Assembly: GCF_963675635.1 (NCBI RefSeq)
Contig: NZ_OY776488.1
Span: forward strand, 2,021,501 to 2,085,500
Direction: 5' to 3'
Length of the DNA: 64,000 bases
Source of the DNA: an uncultured Pseudodesulfovibrio sp.
GTDB taxonomy: Bacteria > Desulfobacterota > Desulfovibrionia > Desulfovibrionales > Desulfovibrionaceae
This document shows positions 53,391 through 62,670 of this stretch, piece by piece. Both the position numbers and the translations under genes were made by a program. Below the pieces are notes generated by a model. It had not been told where the DNA came from. It was given only the letters and a program-made list of their open reading frames with translations, and made no database searches. Numbering within the stretch: position 1 is the stretch's first letter; each line of letters opens with the position of its first letter.

Positions 53391-54680
53391 TTAAAAATCG
53401 TATACCTGCAAAAGCAGATCTGTTTGCGTCACGACGCCGATCAACTCGTCCCCCTCAACCACAGCGAGAACTCCTTCCCTTGCGTCAGTCATAAGAAGCA
53501 CAGCCTCACGACAGCAAGTGGTTGGAGCAAGCTTCGAAATATTGCGCCTGGCGTATCCCTTGACCGGCACAGTGGACCTACCGCTTTTTTCAGCTTTTGC
53601 ACAATCCACCGGCGACAATCCGCCAAGCAGGGTTGTCTCCTCGCAAATCATGAGTCCTGAAATGTTGCTGGCAGAGAATTTTTCAGAGGCTTGAGCCATG
53701 GTTGCATCTGCCGCCACGATAAATCGGGCAGGGTCGGACATAACCGTCCGGACCTCGGTTGCATCGTTGCAGGCAGTATCAATGAGTGATTGAACCTGTC
53801 GGGCTGCTTCTGCCGGGCTGACATTCCTGATGATTGCAGAACCGGCACCAGGGTGCCCGCCTCCTCCCAATGACCGCATTATGTGTCCAATGTCGATGAA
53901 CCGGGGCTTGCCACGCCCAATGACCATGCATTTTTGCGAGTCTGACTGGAATATGCCAAAGGCGGCATCCACCCCTCTGAACTCCCTGAACTTATTCACA
54001 AGAGAGGAGAGTGAGGTCAGGCCACTATTAATCGTCAAGGCGCAAATACCGACACTCACGGTACCAACATTGACGATTTCCGACTCTTCAAGAATCCTTC
54101 CAAAAAGCTGGGTATGAGCATCATCCATGGAGTCGTCCAGATATGCTGACACCACATTGAGGTCGGCACCGTTTTCGATGAGATAACTGACCATGGCCGC
54201 GTCCCTGCTTGTAACACAGGGATAGCGAAGGCACCCGGTGTCGGAATAGATGCCGAGAAGAAAAAGTGTTGCATGCATGGGAGAAATCGGGGTGTCCCGC
54301 TCCTGCATCTTTTCCAGAAGCAGGGTCACTGCCGCGCCGACTTCTTCGCGGTGGGTTTCACAACTGTCGATAGTGACGCCCTCCATGTGATGATCCCAGC
54401 AGATCACTTCAAGGTCCTCTCTTTCAGCAAGAGACCCCATCGTATCAAGGCGGTTCCAGTTATTGGCATCGACCACGATAAGAGACGTCACGTCATCAAG
54501 ATCAAAGCCTTTTCTGGGTATAATTCTCAAAATATTTTGATGAATTGCCAAAAAATGCTTCACTTCGGGGTTGACCATGCTTGGCAGCACCCCGACAGCT
54601 CCTGGATACAGAAAAGTACAGGCTACAACAGAAGCCAGGGCATCGAAGTCAGTCCTGGTATGTGTGGTAATAAATTGCAT
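53391..54680 (-). CDS. DHH-DHHA1 phosphoesterase with two CBS domains
   Basis: This 429-residue protein has an N-terminal DHH domain (HTRTDFDALAS, VVDANNWNRLD, CWDHHMEG, SDTGCLRYP) and DHHA1 (LGGGGHPGAGSA). Two CBS domains follow (DPARFIVAADATMAQA and the C-terminal REGVLAVVEGDELIGVV). The same order occurs in longer proteins that end with a tRNA nucleotidyltransferase/poly(A) polymerase domain, which is missing here. It may therefore be a nanoRNase or phosphodiesterase regulated by adenine nucleotides through the CBS pair. The ATG at 54680 has GGAG ten bases upstream. Confidence 0.88.
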   Translation of the reverse strand: MQFITTHTRTDFDALASVVACTFLYPGAVGVLPSMVNPEVKHFLAIHQNILRIIPRKGFDLDDVTSLIVVDANNWNRLDTMGSLAEREDLEVICWDHHMEGVTIDSCETHREEVGAAVTLLLEKMQERDTPISPMHATLFLLGIYSDTGCLRYPCVTSRDAAMVSYLIENGADLNVVSAYLDDSMDDAHTQLFGRILEESEIVNVGTVSVGICALTINSGLTSLSSLVNKFREFRGVDAAFGIFQSDSQKCMVIGRGKPRFIDIGHIMRSLGGGGHPGAGSAIIRNVSPAEAARQVQSLIDTACNDATEVRTVMSDPARFIVAADATMAQASEKFSASNISGLMICEETTLLGGLSPVDCAKAEKSGRSTVPVKGYARRNISKLAPTTCCREAVLLMTDAREGVLAVVEGDELIGVVTQTDLLLQVYDF

Positions 54681-54973
54681 AATGTCGGATCTCCAAAGAT
54701 AGGCATCGTGGACTTTGTTGTGTTTCGCAACCCACATGTAGCACACTTGACGGACACTGCAATCCACCGTTGCGCATAAGAAAAAACACAAAAGGGAATG
54801 GACACCAAATGAATTCCCCATACCTCAAAGAGTCTGCATGAAAAGCACTCTACGGGCACCGTAAGATTGCCAAACTCACACCGTTGCTATCCATCAATGG
54901 CCTACCGCGGCTCAACCCCAAAATCAGACGAACTGAAAAAACCGCAGAGAAGAAGGTACAGAGCGATTGGCCA
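54681..54973. other. Divergent intergenic region
   Basis: This stretch lies between the DHH-CBS gene and the hydrolase promoter and contains no open frame worth calling. The DHH gene promoter should be here but is not obvious. Confidence 0.4.
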
Positions 54974-55001
54974 TTTGCTTAAAAAGTACAATCACTATAA
55001 T
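54974..55001 (+). promoter_or_regulatory. Sigma-70-type promoter for the hydrolase-mlaA operon
   Basis: A perfect TATAAT (54996-55001) lies 16 bp downstream of TTTGCT (54974-54979), about 50 bp before the hydrolase start. Confidence 0.6.
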
Positions 55002-55052
55002 CTCTAATAAAGAATGACCGGCATTTGTTCATAACTTCAGATTCATACCCAT

Positions 55053-56321
55053 ATGCGCACAATTGTCCTTCTGTTCATTACCGTATTAGCGCTGCCTGCA
55101 AACCTTCTGGCTGCAAGCGGTTCGGCATATCCCTATGATGATCCCTTTCAGGCCACCGTTTATGGTACGCCGCCGGAACTGGTCCACACGATAAAAGCCC
55201 CTGCCAACACAAAACTTCGGTCCCTGCGCATCAAGAATCGGCAAGTGCCGAGCGTCTTCTCCTACAGCGATGAAATGTACTACACCACAGCTCTACAAGA
55301 CGACGAGGCACCTCTCATCTTCATCATTGCGGGCACAGGGGCCGAACACAATTCCACCAAAATGAAATTCCTGACTCAGGCTTTCCATCAGGCCGGGTAT
55401 CATGTCGTGGCCCTTTCTTCGCCAACGCACATGAATTTTATTGTGAGCGTTTCGGAATTCGCTGCACCGGGCTATGTCCCCCACGATGTAGACGACCTCT
55501 ACAGGGTAATGCTCTGGATCAAGAAAGAGATAGAACAGGAAAGGGAAATAACCGACTACTTCATCACGGGATACAGTCTCGGCGCAATGCACGCTGCTTT
55601 TCTCACCCATAAGGACTCAGAACTCGGCGATTTCAATTTTCGTAAAGCACTCATGATCAATCCGCCCGTCAGCCTCTATCACTCCGTGGGCCGACTCGAT
55701 TCATGGTTGACCCCGAAAAACCTTGGCAACAGGACAGAACACGAAGAAATCGAGCGGCTTGTCAACATTTTCTCCAGCTACTATGAACGCGCAAACGTCA
55801 CAGACCTGGACGATGACTTCCTGTATGAAATGATCACCCATGTCGACCTGAAAGACGAAGATTTGCGGGCGCTCATTGCTGTGGACTTCCGAGTATCGTC
55901 ATCATCCATGATCTTTTCTTCCGACGTCTGTTTGCAAGCCGGGTATATAGTCCCTCCCGATGCATACCCCCTCACGGCAGGCACACCGCTCATGCCATAT
56001 GCCGAAGAAGCTTTTGATATCAGCTTCGAAGAATACATGACAGAATTCCTCCTGCCCTATTTGCAGCATTTGTATCCAGCTATGGATCGCTACGACATGC
56101 TCAAAAGCTGCAGTTTGTATCCTATCCGATCATACCTCAAAGAGACGGACAAGATCGTCCTTATCGGTAACCGCGACGACGTCATACTCAACAAACAAGA
56201 CCTCTCTTTCATCAACAGCGTGTTCGGCACTCGTGCGAAGCTGTTCCCGACGGGTGGGCATTGCGGCAATATAATGTTTGGTCCGTTTGTCGAATCCATG
56301 CTCGAGATGGTGAAGCCATAA
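55053..56321 (+). CDS. Secreted alpha/beta-hydrolase-type protein paired with MlaA
   Basis: This 422-residue protein begins with a signal peptide (MRTIVLLFITVLALPANLLA). It has the shape of an alpha/beta hydrolase: LIFIIAGTGAEHNS (oxyanion-hole strand), FITGYSLGAMHAAF with the nucleophile serine in GYSLG, and a late GGHCGNIM segment that can supply the catalytic histidine. The ribosome-binding site is weak. Its stop shares a base with the ATG of the mlaA gene (TAATG), so the two are translated together. A lipase or phospholipase role in envelope lipid handling is a reasonable guess, but it is not shown by sequence. Confidence 0.8.
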   Translation: MRTIVLLFITVLALPANLLAASGSAYPYDDPFQATVYGTPPELVHTIKAPANTKLRSLRIKNRQVPSVFSYSDEMYYTTALQDDEAPLIFIIAGTGAEHNSTKMKFLTQAFHQAGYHVVALSSPTHMNFIVSVSEFAAPGYVPHDVDDLYRVMLWIKKEIEQEREITDYFITGYSLGAMHAAFLTHKDSELGDFNFRKALMINPPVSLYHSVGRLDSWLTPKNLGNRTEHEEIERLVNIFSSYYERANVTDLDDDFLYEMITHVDLKDEDLRALIAVDFRVSSSSMIFSSDVCLQAGYIVPPDAYPLTAGTPLMPYAEEAFDISFEEYMTEFLLPYLQHLYPAMDRYDMLKSCSLYPIRSYLKETDKIVLIGNRDDVILNKQDLSFINSVFGTRAKLFPTGGHCGNIMFGPFVESMLEMVKP

Positions 56322-57127
56322 TGCGCAAAACAGCCACAACAGCCCTTCAATGCATTCTCGTATTCTCCCTGCTGTCACTCCTCGGAGCATGTGGTGCAGC
56401 CACGACGACCCACGTTGACCCGGCTCTCACTCTTCCCGTTTCGAAATTTCAAACCACCGCCAACCATTGGCCTAAAGCCAGCCAACACGGTCTTAATTTC
56501 ATGGAAGTGAATGATCCATGGGAACCTCTGAACCGCCACCTCTATGATTTCAACGCCGGATTCGATGAATATTTCATGCTCCCTGTCACCTCGGGGTACG
56601 AAGCCGTACTGCCTTCCCCCATACGCTCAGGTATTTCAAATCTCATACAGAATGTGAATGAGCTGCCGACCCTTGTGAACTGCATGCTGCAAGGCAAAAT
56701 CGAGAAAAGTGCCATCACCTCGTCACGGTTCCTCATCAACTCGACCTTTGGTCTCGCCGGAATCATGGACCTGGCCTCTGACAACCCCAATTTCACACTC
56801 CAAAAAGAAGACTTCGGACAAACGCTCGGGGTGTGGGGTTTTGGAAATGGGCCATATTTTGTCATGCCGATATTCGGCCCATCCAACGTGCGTGACACAT
56901 TCGGTTTCGGCGGAGATTTCATGCTCGTGCTGTTACAGATGAAACACACATACAGATTGCTCGGAGTGAATAACCCCCAGACCGTAGGGTATGCAGAACT
57001 CGCGCTTCGTGCTTTGAACAGACGCTCAAACACGGCTTTTCGTTATCATGGAACAGGGTCGCCTTTCGAGTATGAGATGATTCGTTTTATTTACACAAAA
57101 AAACGGGAACTGGACATTCGGCACTAA
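56321..57127 (+). CDS. mlaA: MlaA-family outer-membrane lipoprotein
   Basis: This 268-residue protein has a lipoprotein signal ending LLGAC|G and the MlaA/VacJ core: NDPWEPLNRHLYDFNAGFD, LINSTFGLAGIMDLAS, DFGQTLGVWGFGNGPYFVMPIFGPSNVRD. MlaA removes phospholipids from the outer leaflet and passes them inward. No mlaBCDEF genes are in the window. The start overlaps the hydrolase stop, making the hydrolase a candidate partner. Confidence 0.93.
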   Translation: MRKTATTALQCILVFSLLSLLGACGAATTTHVDPALTLPVSKFQTTANHWPKASQHGLNFMEVNDPWEPLNRHLYDFNAGFDEYFMLPVTSGYEAVLPSPIRSGISNLIQNVNELPTLVNCMLQGKIEKSAITSSRFLINSTFGLAGIMDLASDNPNFTLQKEDFGQTLGVWGFGNGPYFVMPIFGPSNVRDTFGFGGDFMLVLLQMKHTYRLLGVNNPQTVGYAELALRALNRRSNTAFRYHGTGSPFEYEMIRFIYTKKRELDIRH

Positions 57128-57164
57128 GGATCGAGTTTCTCGGTGGCATAAAACTCAAAGGACA

Positions 57165-57252
57165 CAAAAGAAAAGCCCTTACAACGTAATGTAAGGGCTT
57201 TCCTTTCTGGTGGCGAAGCCGACGAGACTCGAACTCGGGCCTCCGGCGTGAC
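57165..57252. repeat. Direct repeat, left copy (tRNA-Asp 3' half plus terminator)
   Basis: This segment closely matches 57993-58084 with a few substitutions and small gaps. It contains a terminator hairpin AAGCCCTTAC/GTAAGGGCTT (57173-57200) and the 3' half of a tRNA-Asp. The match stops exactly at the anticodon. Confidence 0.85.
57211..57252 (-). pseudogene. Partial tRNA-Asp (3' half only)
   Basis: These 42 nt match the 3' half of the intact tRNA-Asp at 58042-58118, from the anticodon to the CCA. There is one substitution in the acceptor stem and a one-base deletion near the variable loop/T-arm junction. The 5' half, D-arm and acceptor partner strand are missing, so it cannot fold as a tRNA. 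Confidence 0.85.
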
Positions 57253-57260
57253 TCAATGAA

Positions 57261-57797
57261 TCACTCTCGCCAATGTTCAGGTTTATTCAACGCATCAGCG
57301 CATACAACTGTTCCTCGCACAGAACACAATTCTGTATCATTCAAGGCTTGAACCATCCAGGCATCTGCATGTTTTTCAGGAATTGGAAATGGAGCGTTCA
57401 AACCATAGGGATGAGCAGGTGTGAACCCAAATTTGGGATAATAGCCTGGATGCCCAAGCACAAAAACCAACTCTATACCCATCTCAGCGAGGAGCTTTAA
57501 CCCAGCATCAATGAGCTTGCCCCCAACGCCCTTCCCCTGAGAATCGGGAACCACAGAGAGGGGAGCTAGCAATGATATTTTGCGCTCGCTTCCTTCGATC
57601 CTACCTGCAGTAAACAGAATATGTCCTACGACCTGATCTTTTTCAAAGGCAAGAAGCGATACACAGGGTTCTGCTGTGGAGTCACCCAAAAGGGAGTCCA
57701 CCAATTTTGCTTCTTTATCATACCCAAATGCTTGAGACTCTACTCTATACACGCTGTCCCGGTCCGCTTCGGTAGCTGTTCGTATCGTCAAGTTCAA
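57261..57797 (-). CDS. GNAT-family N-acetyltransferase (YhbS-like)
   Basis: This 178-residue protein has the YhbS-like GNAT fold: IRTATEADRDSVYRVE at the start, PLSVVPDSQGKGVGGKLI for acetyl-CoA binding, and VFVLGHPGYYPKFGF. The proposed start is TTG at 57797, seven bases after AAGGAG. ATG codons further upstream lack a ribosome-binding site. The gene lies between a broken and an intact tRNA-Asp copy, so it may have arrived with, or been trapped by, an integration event. Substrate unknown. Confidence 0.85.
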   Translation of the reverse strand: MNLTIRTATEADRDSVYRVESQAFGYDKEAKLVDSLLGDSTAEPCVSLLAFEKDQVVGHILFTAGRIEGSERKISLLAPLSVVPDSQGKGVGGKLIDAGLKLLAEMGIELVFVLGHPGYYPKFGFTPAHPYGLNAPFPIPEKHADAWMVQALNDTELCSVRGTVVCADALNKPEHWRE

Positions 57798-57992
57798 TTT
57801 TCTACTCCTTTTCATTCTTCTCAATCAACTGAATGCCAAGCTCAATTTAAAATCCGATAGTTTTCAACGCTCACCTATGCAACTAAAGAGAACTGTGAAC
57901 TATTAACCCATAGACAGGTCAAACAATTTGCACTGAGTAATGAAAAGAAGCTGTGAAACATGGAGCCATGTGCGAAAATCCTACTGAAAAGG

Positions 57993-58118
<126 letters not shown>

Positions 58119-58161
58119 GCACTATATATAAAGGGCGTTAAGCGATCCCTCTATGTCAAAT

Positions 58162-58237
58162 TGGTGGGCGCTACAGGGCTCGAACCTGTGACCCTCGCCT
58201 TGTAAGGGCGATGCTCTCCCAGCTGAGCTAAGCGCCC
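58162..58237 (-). tRNA. tRNA-Val (anticodon UAC), CCA encoded
   Basis: The minus strand gives an acceptor stem GGGCGCT/AGCGCCC with discriminator A and CCA. The anticodon loop is CTTACAA (anticodon TAC), and the T-arm loop is TTCGAGC. Length is 76 nt. It is the first gene of the tRNA pair. Confidence 0.96.
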
Positions 58238-58249
58238 GCAGGAAGGGAG

Positions 58250-58278
58250 TTTCTATCTCGGCTTGTTTCGCTTGTCAA
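58250..58278 (-). promoter_or_regulatory. Promoter of the tRNA-Val/tRNA-Asp operon
   Basis: TTGACA (58273-58278) and TAGAAA (58250-58255) are separated by 17 bp on the minus strand and lie just upstream of tRNA-Val. Confidence 0.75.
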
Positions 58279-58417
58279 CCACATTTTTCAAGTTGGTTCA
58301 CGGCGTTGCCGGGCTCCTCATCCGCGTTCAGCGAAAGGCATACTGCCCATCCGCCGCCTGTTTGTCAACGGGTTTTTTAAAAAAAATCCACCATTGTAAC
58401 CAACTGAAATAAAAGAT

Positions 58418-59701
58418 TTATTTTATAGACCACAAAAGTCTACTCCCCTTGCGGGACAACCATCCTAGCGGAAGACCGCGATAATACAACCCGACAGGCC
58501 CTTTGCCGCTGGCAAAACGAACGCTTTGACCAGTGAACAACTGTTCCAAGATATCAATATCATCGACATCCAAAACATCACCTTGCGCCTGATCCGGGTT
58601 TGGCGGCAATAGAATCCTGGCAAGTCCACCAGGCAGGAACTTCAACTTTTCTCCTTTACCGGCGACCTTGCCCAAAGGAAAGCCCTGCCAACGAATGGAG
58701 CCGGGGATCGTCTTCAGCGCCTGCTCCGGCAGGAAGAAGGCTTTGCCGCCGAAGTCAAAAACCGCACCAGCGGGAAGGTTTTCCAAATGAAGAAACTCTC
58801 CGCCTATCATTCGGGAAACAGTCAATTTATTTCCGGGCAACTCTCTTTTTTGCACACGAGGGCCGTCTGTTGCACTCACCGACCTCTTTTTTCTAAAGCG
58901 TGCCAAGAAAAAACCCTGTCCAGCCGAATCTTCGGACACGCGCAACACGCCATCCATGCCTTCCATGAGAGGTGCGCCAAAAATAAACCCCTTCGGCTCG
59001 GCAAGCATTTCCAGCTCTAAGTCAAGCGTCTCCAACGCCCAGGCCACCTGTTCCTCGTTTTCTTCTATATTAGTAGTACAAGTCGAATACAGGACCACGC
59101 CGCCGGGCTTCAACAGGCCAGCGGCCTTCTCAAGGAGCGTCTTTTGCAATGCAATCAAAGGAGCCGTCTTGGAACCGGACCATACGTCCATGACTTTGGG
59201 ATTCTTTTCCGCAGTGCCCCACCCGCTGCATGGGGGATCAAGCTGGATATAATCCCAGGACTGCTCCGGGAACGGCAAATCCTGAGCCATCGCTTTGGCC
59301 GTGACCGCGTTGATAGAACCCGTTCGACGAAGATTGGCTCGGAGCGTCCCGAGCCTGTCCGCCGAAGGTTCAGACGCAAAGACGAATCCATGCGGCCCAA
59401 CCAGACGAGACAACAAGCTGGTCTTGCTGCCCGGGGCGGAACACATGTCCAAAACACTGGCACCAACAGGCGGATCAAGCGTCAAAGGCGGTAGCATGGA
59501 CGACCGATCCTGAATGTATATAAGCCCAAAACGAGACGCCAGACTTTCACCAAGGGGAAAAGGTTCATGTATCAGTTTCCGGGCACCAGAAAAAAAGGGT
59601 TCGGGTTCAAAGGAAAAGCCTTGAGCGACGAGAAGGCTTTCCACGAGCGGAACAGCTTTATCGTCACACACGAGGCGGAATGTTCGTCCAAATTGCGTCA
59701 T
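58418..59701 (-). CDS. RNA cytosine-C5 methyltransferase (RsmB/RsmF, NOL1/NOP2/Sun family)
   Basis: This 427-residue SAM-dependent enzyme methylates cytosine in rRNA or tRNA. SAM-binding motif I appears as LDMCSAPGSKTSLLSRL. Motif IV (QLDPPCSGWGT) and motif VI (YSTCTTNIEENE) supply the two active-site cysteines. A C-terminal PUA-like RNA-binding region follows. The ATG at 59701 has GGGAG six bases upstream; the 55 residues encoded upstream in frame lack support. It diverges from the gene at 59898. Confidence 0.92.
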   Translation of the reverse strand: MTQFGRTFRLVCDDKAVPLVESLLVAQGFSFEPEPFFSGARKLIHEPFPLGESLASRFGLIYIQDRSSMLPPLTLDPPVGASVLDMCSAPGSKTSLLSRLVGPHGFVFASEPSADRLGTLRANLRRTGSINAVTAKAMAQDLPFPEQSWDYIQLDPPCSGWGTAEKNPKVMDVWSGSKTAPLIALQKTLLEKAAGLLKPGGVVLYSTCTTNIEENEEQVAWALETLDLELEMLAEPKGFIFGAPLMEGMDGVLRVSEDSAGQGFFLARFRKKRSVSATDGPRVQKRELPGNKLTVSRMIGGEFLHLENLPAGAVFDFGGKAFFLPEQALKTIPGSIRWQGFPLGKVAGKGEKLKFLPGGLARILLPPNPDQAQGDVLDVDDIDILEQLFTGQSVRFASGKGPVGLYYRGLPLGWLSRKGSRLLWSIK

Positions 59702-59897
59702 ACAGACTCCCAAGTCGGTTATGCAGGTCATCGACCCGCTGTCACATGAAGCAATACCGGCTTCCTTTCGACCTATCAAGCACCTTGAGCTTTGCATACC
59801 GTGGCGGAAACTGGTACAAGGGCCTGCCGTACAAAATAGTACGGCATTCAAAAAGACAATACTCATATCGAATAATACCCATCTCCCGGAGGAATAT

Positions 59898-61553
59898 ATG
59901 ACTCATCGACGTTTTATTACCGCTTGTATCGCTCTTATGGCGACCCTGCTCATGGCTGCCCCGGCACTGGCCGCTGGAGCCAAGAGCTTCGCAGTCGTCC
60001 CATTCACATACAACGGTCCCCAAAAATACGCATATTTCCCCAAGGCACTCCAGGCGAGCCTGGAAAGTGATCTGGAGTGGCTGGGCCAAGTTGAACCGAC
60101 CACCAAGGACACTTCCTCCCTGACCACACCTTCCAATAAGGCCGACGCCCTCAACTCACTTCGTGGGCTTGGCATCAATCATCTTGTCTTCGGTGACATC
60201 GCTATCCTCGGTAAAAAGGCACATATCAAGATGGAAGTGGTGAGTGAGGACGGCAAATCCTGGATACAGAAAGGAGAGATGGGACTGGATGAAATCACCT
60301 CCTGGCTGGATAAGCAAAGCAAAGTTATTCAGGGCGACGTGTTCAACCGCCCCGGCTATGGGACTGCAGAAGTGGAAGCAAAGAAGGAGGTCGACACCGA
60401 CCGGCCTGCTTCCCCGATGTCATCCGCATTCATCCCCGCAGACGGTGGCGGGTATCAACAGGACAATCTGAATCCCCAGTTCCGCTATGAAGGAGGCACT
60501 GAGACAGCCGGACGCTGGAAAAGCCAGACCATGCGATTCTCCTCCTATGGACTGTACGTGACCGATGGCGATGCTGACGGACAAAATGAAGTATTCATTC
60601 TCCAAGAATCTGCAATTTCAGCGTACCGATTCAAGGAAGGGAAACTGCAGCATCTGTCCACGTTTGAACTGCCGTCCAATGTCACCTGTGTCCGCTTGGA
60701 AGTCGCTGATCTCAATAAAGACGGCATGCCTGAATTCATCGTTGGCGGATATCAGTTCGAATCTAAGTACGGCATAAAGGCTCCGAACGGACAGCCCCGC
60801 TCAAGTATTCTTTCTTTCGAGGGCGGAAAATTCAAATATATTGTCAAAAAATACAGCAAATTCCTCGGAATTCTGCGCATTCCCCCAACCTACATGCCCA
60901 TTCTCGTTGCTCAGAAGAAAGGCCAGCGTTACCTGTTTGACAAGGACATCTATGAAGCCTTCATCAAGGGAGATTCCATTTCCATCGGTCAGCGGATTCA
61001 GGCTCCCCCCTTTGGCACCGTATATAATATGACATATCTGCCTCAGGAGCTTGGCTACAACTACGTCATCCTCAGCAACAAAAACAAACTCGTCACTTAC
61101 AGCCAGACCATGGAACGACTCAACGAGTCTGACGCGACATTCAACAGTTCCGGCGTGGTTATTCCAACGGCAGACAAGATGCTCGGCATGGGACCCGGCA
61201 TAACTGAAGAACGGCAGACGTATTACAACATCCCCTTCAGGATGGTCACGGCTCCACTCACTTCCAAGAAATACGAACTGCTGGTCAACAAGGATTTGTC
61301 CGCATCGGCTCAAGTCTTTTCCAGCTACCATTACTATACTCAGGGCGAAATACATTCGCTGTCCTGGGATGGCGTGGGCATGAACCTCGCGTGGAAAACC
61401 CGCCGCATCAAGGGCCAGGTTTCCGACATTGCTCTAGCCGACCTGAACAACGACGGCCACAAACAGCTGTGCGTTCTCATCAACACCTTTGCGGGTATCG
61501 GTTACGGTAACCGCAAGACTGTGGTCGTGACCTACGACCTCAACCTCCAGTAG
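59898..61553 (+). CDS. Periplasmic FG-GAP/VCBS-repeat-like protein of unknown function
   Basis: This 551-residue protein has a signal peptide (MTHRRFITACIALMATLLM, cleavage near ALAAG) and a short domain of about 110 residues resembling the start of TolB/FlgT-type periplasmic proteins. At least three calcium-binding-like repeats follow: VTDGDADGQNEVF, VADLNKDGMPEFI and LADLNNDGHKQLC. Such repeats suggest a beta-propeller. GGAGG precedes the ATG at 59898. Earlier in-frame starts overlap the divergent methyltransferase leader and are rejected. I do not recognise a named family. Confidence 0.75.
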   Translation: MTHRRFITACIALMATLLMAAPALAAGAKSFAVVPFTYNGPQKYAYFPKALQASLESDLEWLGQVEPTTKDTSSLTTPSNKADALNSLRGLGINHLVFGDIAILGKKAHIKMEVVSEDGKSWIQKGEMGLDEITSWLDKQSKVIQGDVFNRPGYGTAEVEAKKEVDTDRPASPMSSAFIPADGGGYQQDNLNPQFRYEGGTETAGRWKSQTMRFSSYGLYVTDGDADGQNEVFILQESAISAYRFKEGKLQHLSTFELPSNVTCVRLEVADLNKDGMPEFIVGGYQFESKYGIKAPNGQPRSSILSFEGGKFKYIVKKYSKFLGILRIPPTYMPILVAQKKGQRYLFDKDIYEAFIKGDSISIGQRIQAPPFGTVYNMTYLPQELGYNYVILSNKNKLVTYSQTMERLNESDATFNSSGVVIPTADKMLGMGPGITEERQTYYNIPFRMVTAPLTSKKYELLVNKDLSASAQVFSSYHYYTQGEIHSLSWDGVGMNLAWKTRRIKGQVSDIALADLNNDGHKQLCVLINTFAGIGYGNRKTVVVTYDLNLQ

Positions 61554-61607
61554 GCAACGGCTTTGAGAGGGCCGTTTGAACCATAAGCATTTTCAGAGGA
61601 GAGAGAG

Positions 61608-62615
61608 ATGCGAAAAATCATGAGCCTGATGGCGGCCAGTATTGCGCTGGCCTGTCTGATGGGTGCCTCGGCCATGGCCGGGACCACCCTGACCTACGCA
61701 AACTTCCCACCGGCACCGACCTTCCCATGCATCCAGATGGAACATTGGAAAGCCGAAGTCGAAAAGCGGACGAATGGCGATGTTACAGTGCAGACCTTCC
61801 CAGGTTCCACGTTGTTGGGCGCTAAGAACATGCTCAGGGGCGTGCAAACCGGGCAGGCCGACATCGGATGTATCTCGACCGCCTATTATCCCGGCGTGTT
61901 CCCGCTTATTTCCGTGGTCAACCTGCCCGTGGCCTTCACTTCTACCGAAGTGGCCAGCATGGTCATGTGGGACATGTTCCAAAAATATCAGCCTGAGGAA
62001 TTCAAGGACGTAAAAGTTCTCACCATGTTCACCTCGGCTCCGTCCCACATCATGAGCAAGGTGGCCGTCAAGCAGTTGTCCGATCTCAATGGACTTGAAC
62101 TGCGAGCCTCAGGTTCCATCCTGAAAATACTGAGCGGCCTTGGCGCACAGGGAGTGGGAATGCCCATGTCCCAGACGCCGGAAGCCCTCCAAAAAGGCGT
62201 GGTAAAAGGACTCGTGTCCTCCTACGACGTCTTGAAGGACATGAACTTCGCCGAGCTGTGCCGTTATGAGACCGTCACCAACCTGCCGGTTTATCCGTTC
62301 GCCATCATCATGAACAAGGATCGCTGGGAATCCCTGTCTGCCGAAACCAAAAAGATCCTTGACGATCTTGGCCGTGAACAGGCTCAATGGACCGGCAAGT
62401 ACCTGGACGACTACACCAGCAAGGCGCTTGCATGGTCCAAAGAAAAATATCAGGTGGAAGTCTTTGAACTGACCGATACCGATTACGCCGAGATCAAGAA
62501 ACAGGGTGAACCTCTCATCACAGCTTGGAAGGCTGACGCAGCCAAGGCCGGACTCGATGCGGAAGCCATCCTGGCAGAGATGCTCGCCCTCAAGGCGAAA
62601 TACGAAGCACAATAA
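61608..62615 (+). CDS. TRAP transporter periplasmic binding subunit (DctP)
   Basis: This 335-residue protein has a signal peptide (cleavage near SAMAG) and a DctP fold. Recognisable segments are LTYANFPPAPTFPC at the mature start, RGVQTGQADIGCIS, and GLELRASGSILKIL with the arginine that usually binds the substrate carboxylate. It heads a dctPQM operon. The ligand is probably a carboxylic acid, but cannot be named. AGGAGAGAGAG precedes the ATG. Confidence 0.93.
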   Translation: MRKIMSLMAASIALACLMGASAMAGTTLTYANFPPAPTFPCIQMEHWKAEVEKRTNGDVTVQTFPGSTLLGAKNMLRGVQTGQADIGCISTAYYPGVFPLISVVNLPVAFTSTEVASMVMWDMFQKYQPEEFKDVKVLTMFTSAPSHIMSKVAVKQLSDLNGLELRASGSILKILSGLGAQGVGMPMSQTPEALQKGVVKGLVSSYDVLKDMNFAELCRYETVTNLPVYPFAIIMNKDRWESLSAETKKILDDLGREQAQWTGKYLDDYTSKALAWSKEKYQVEVFELTDTDYAEIKKQGEPLITAWKADAAKAGLDAEAILAEMLALKAKYEAQ

Positions 62616-62626
62616 AACGGTTACAA

Positions 62627-62661
62627 AGCGCCTCCGTAATCATTGCGGAGGCGCTTTTTTT
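62627..62661 (+). terminator. Intercistronic terminator-like hairpin between dctP and dctQ
   Basis: AGCGCCTCCG and CGGAGGCGCT form a perfect 10-bp stem followed by seven T residues. It lies between the binding-protein and membrane-subunit genes and probably sets a high DctP to DctQM ratio. Confidence 0.85.
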
Positions 62662-62670
62662 GAGAAAAAT

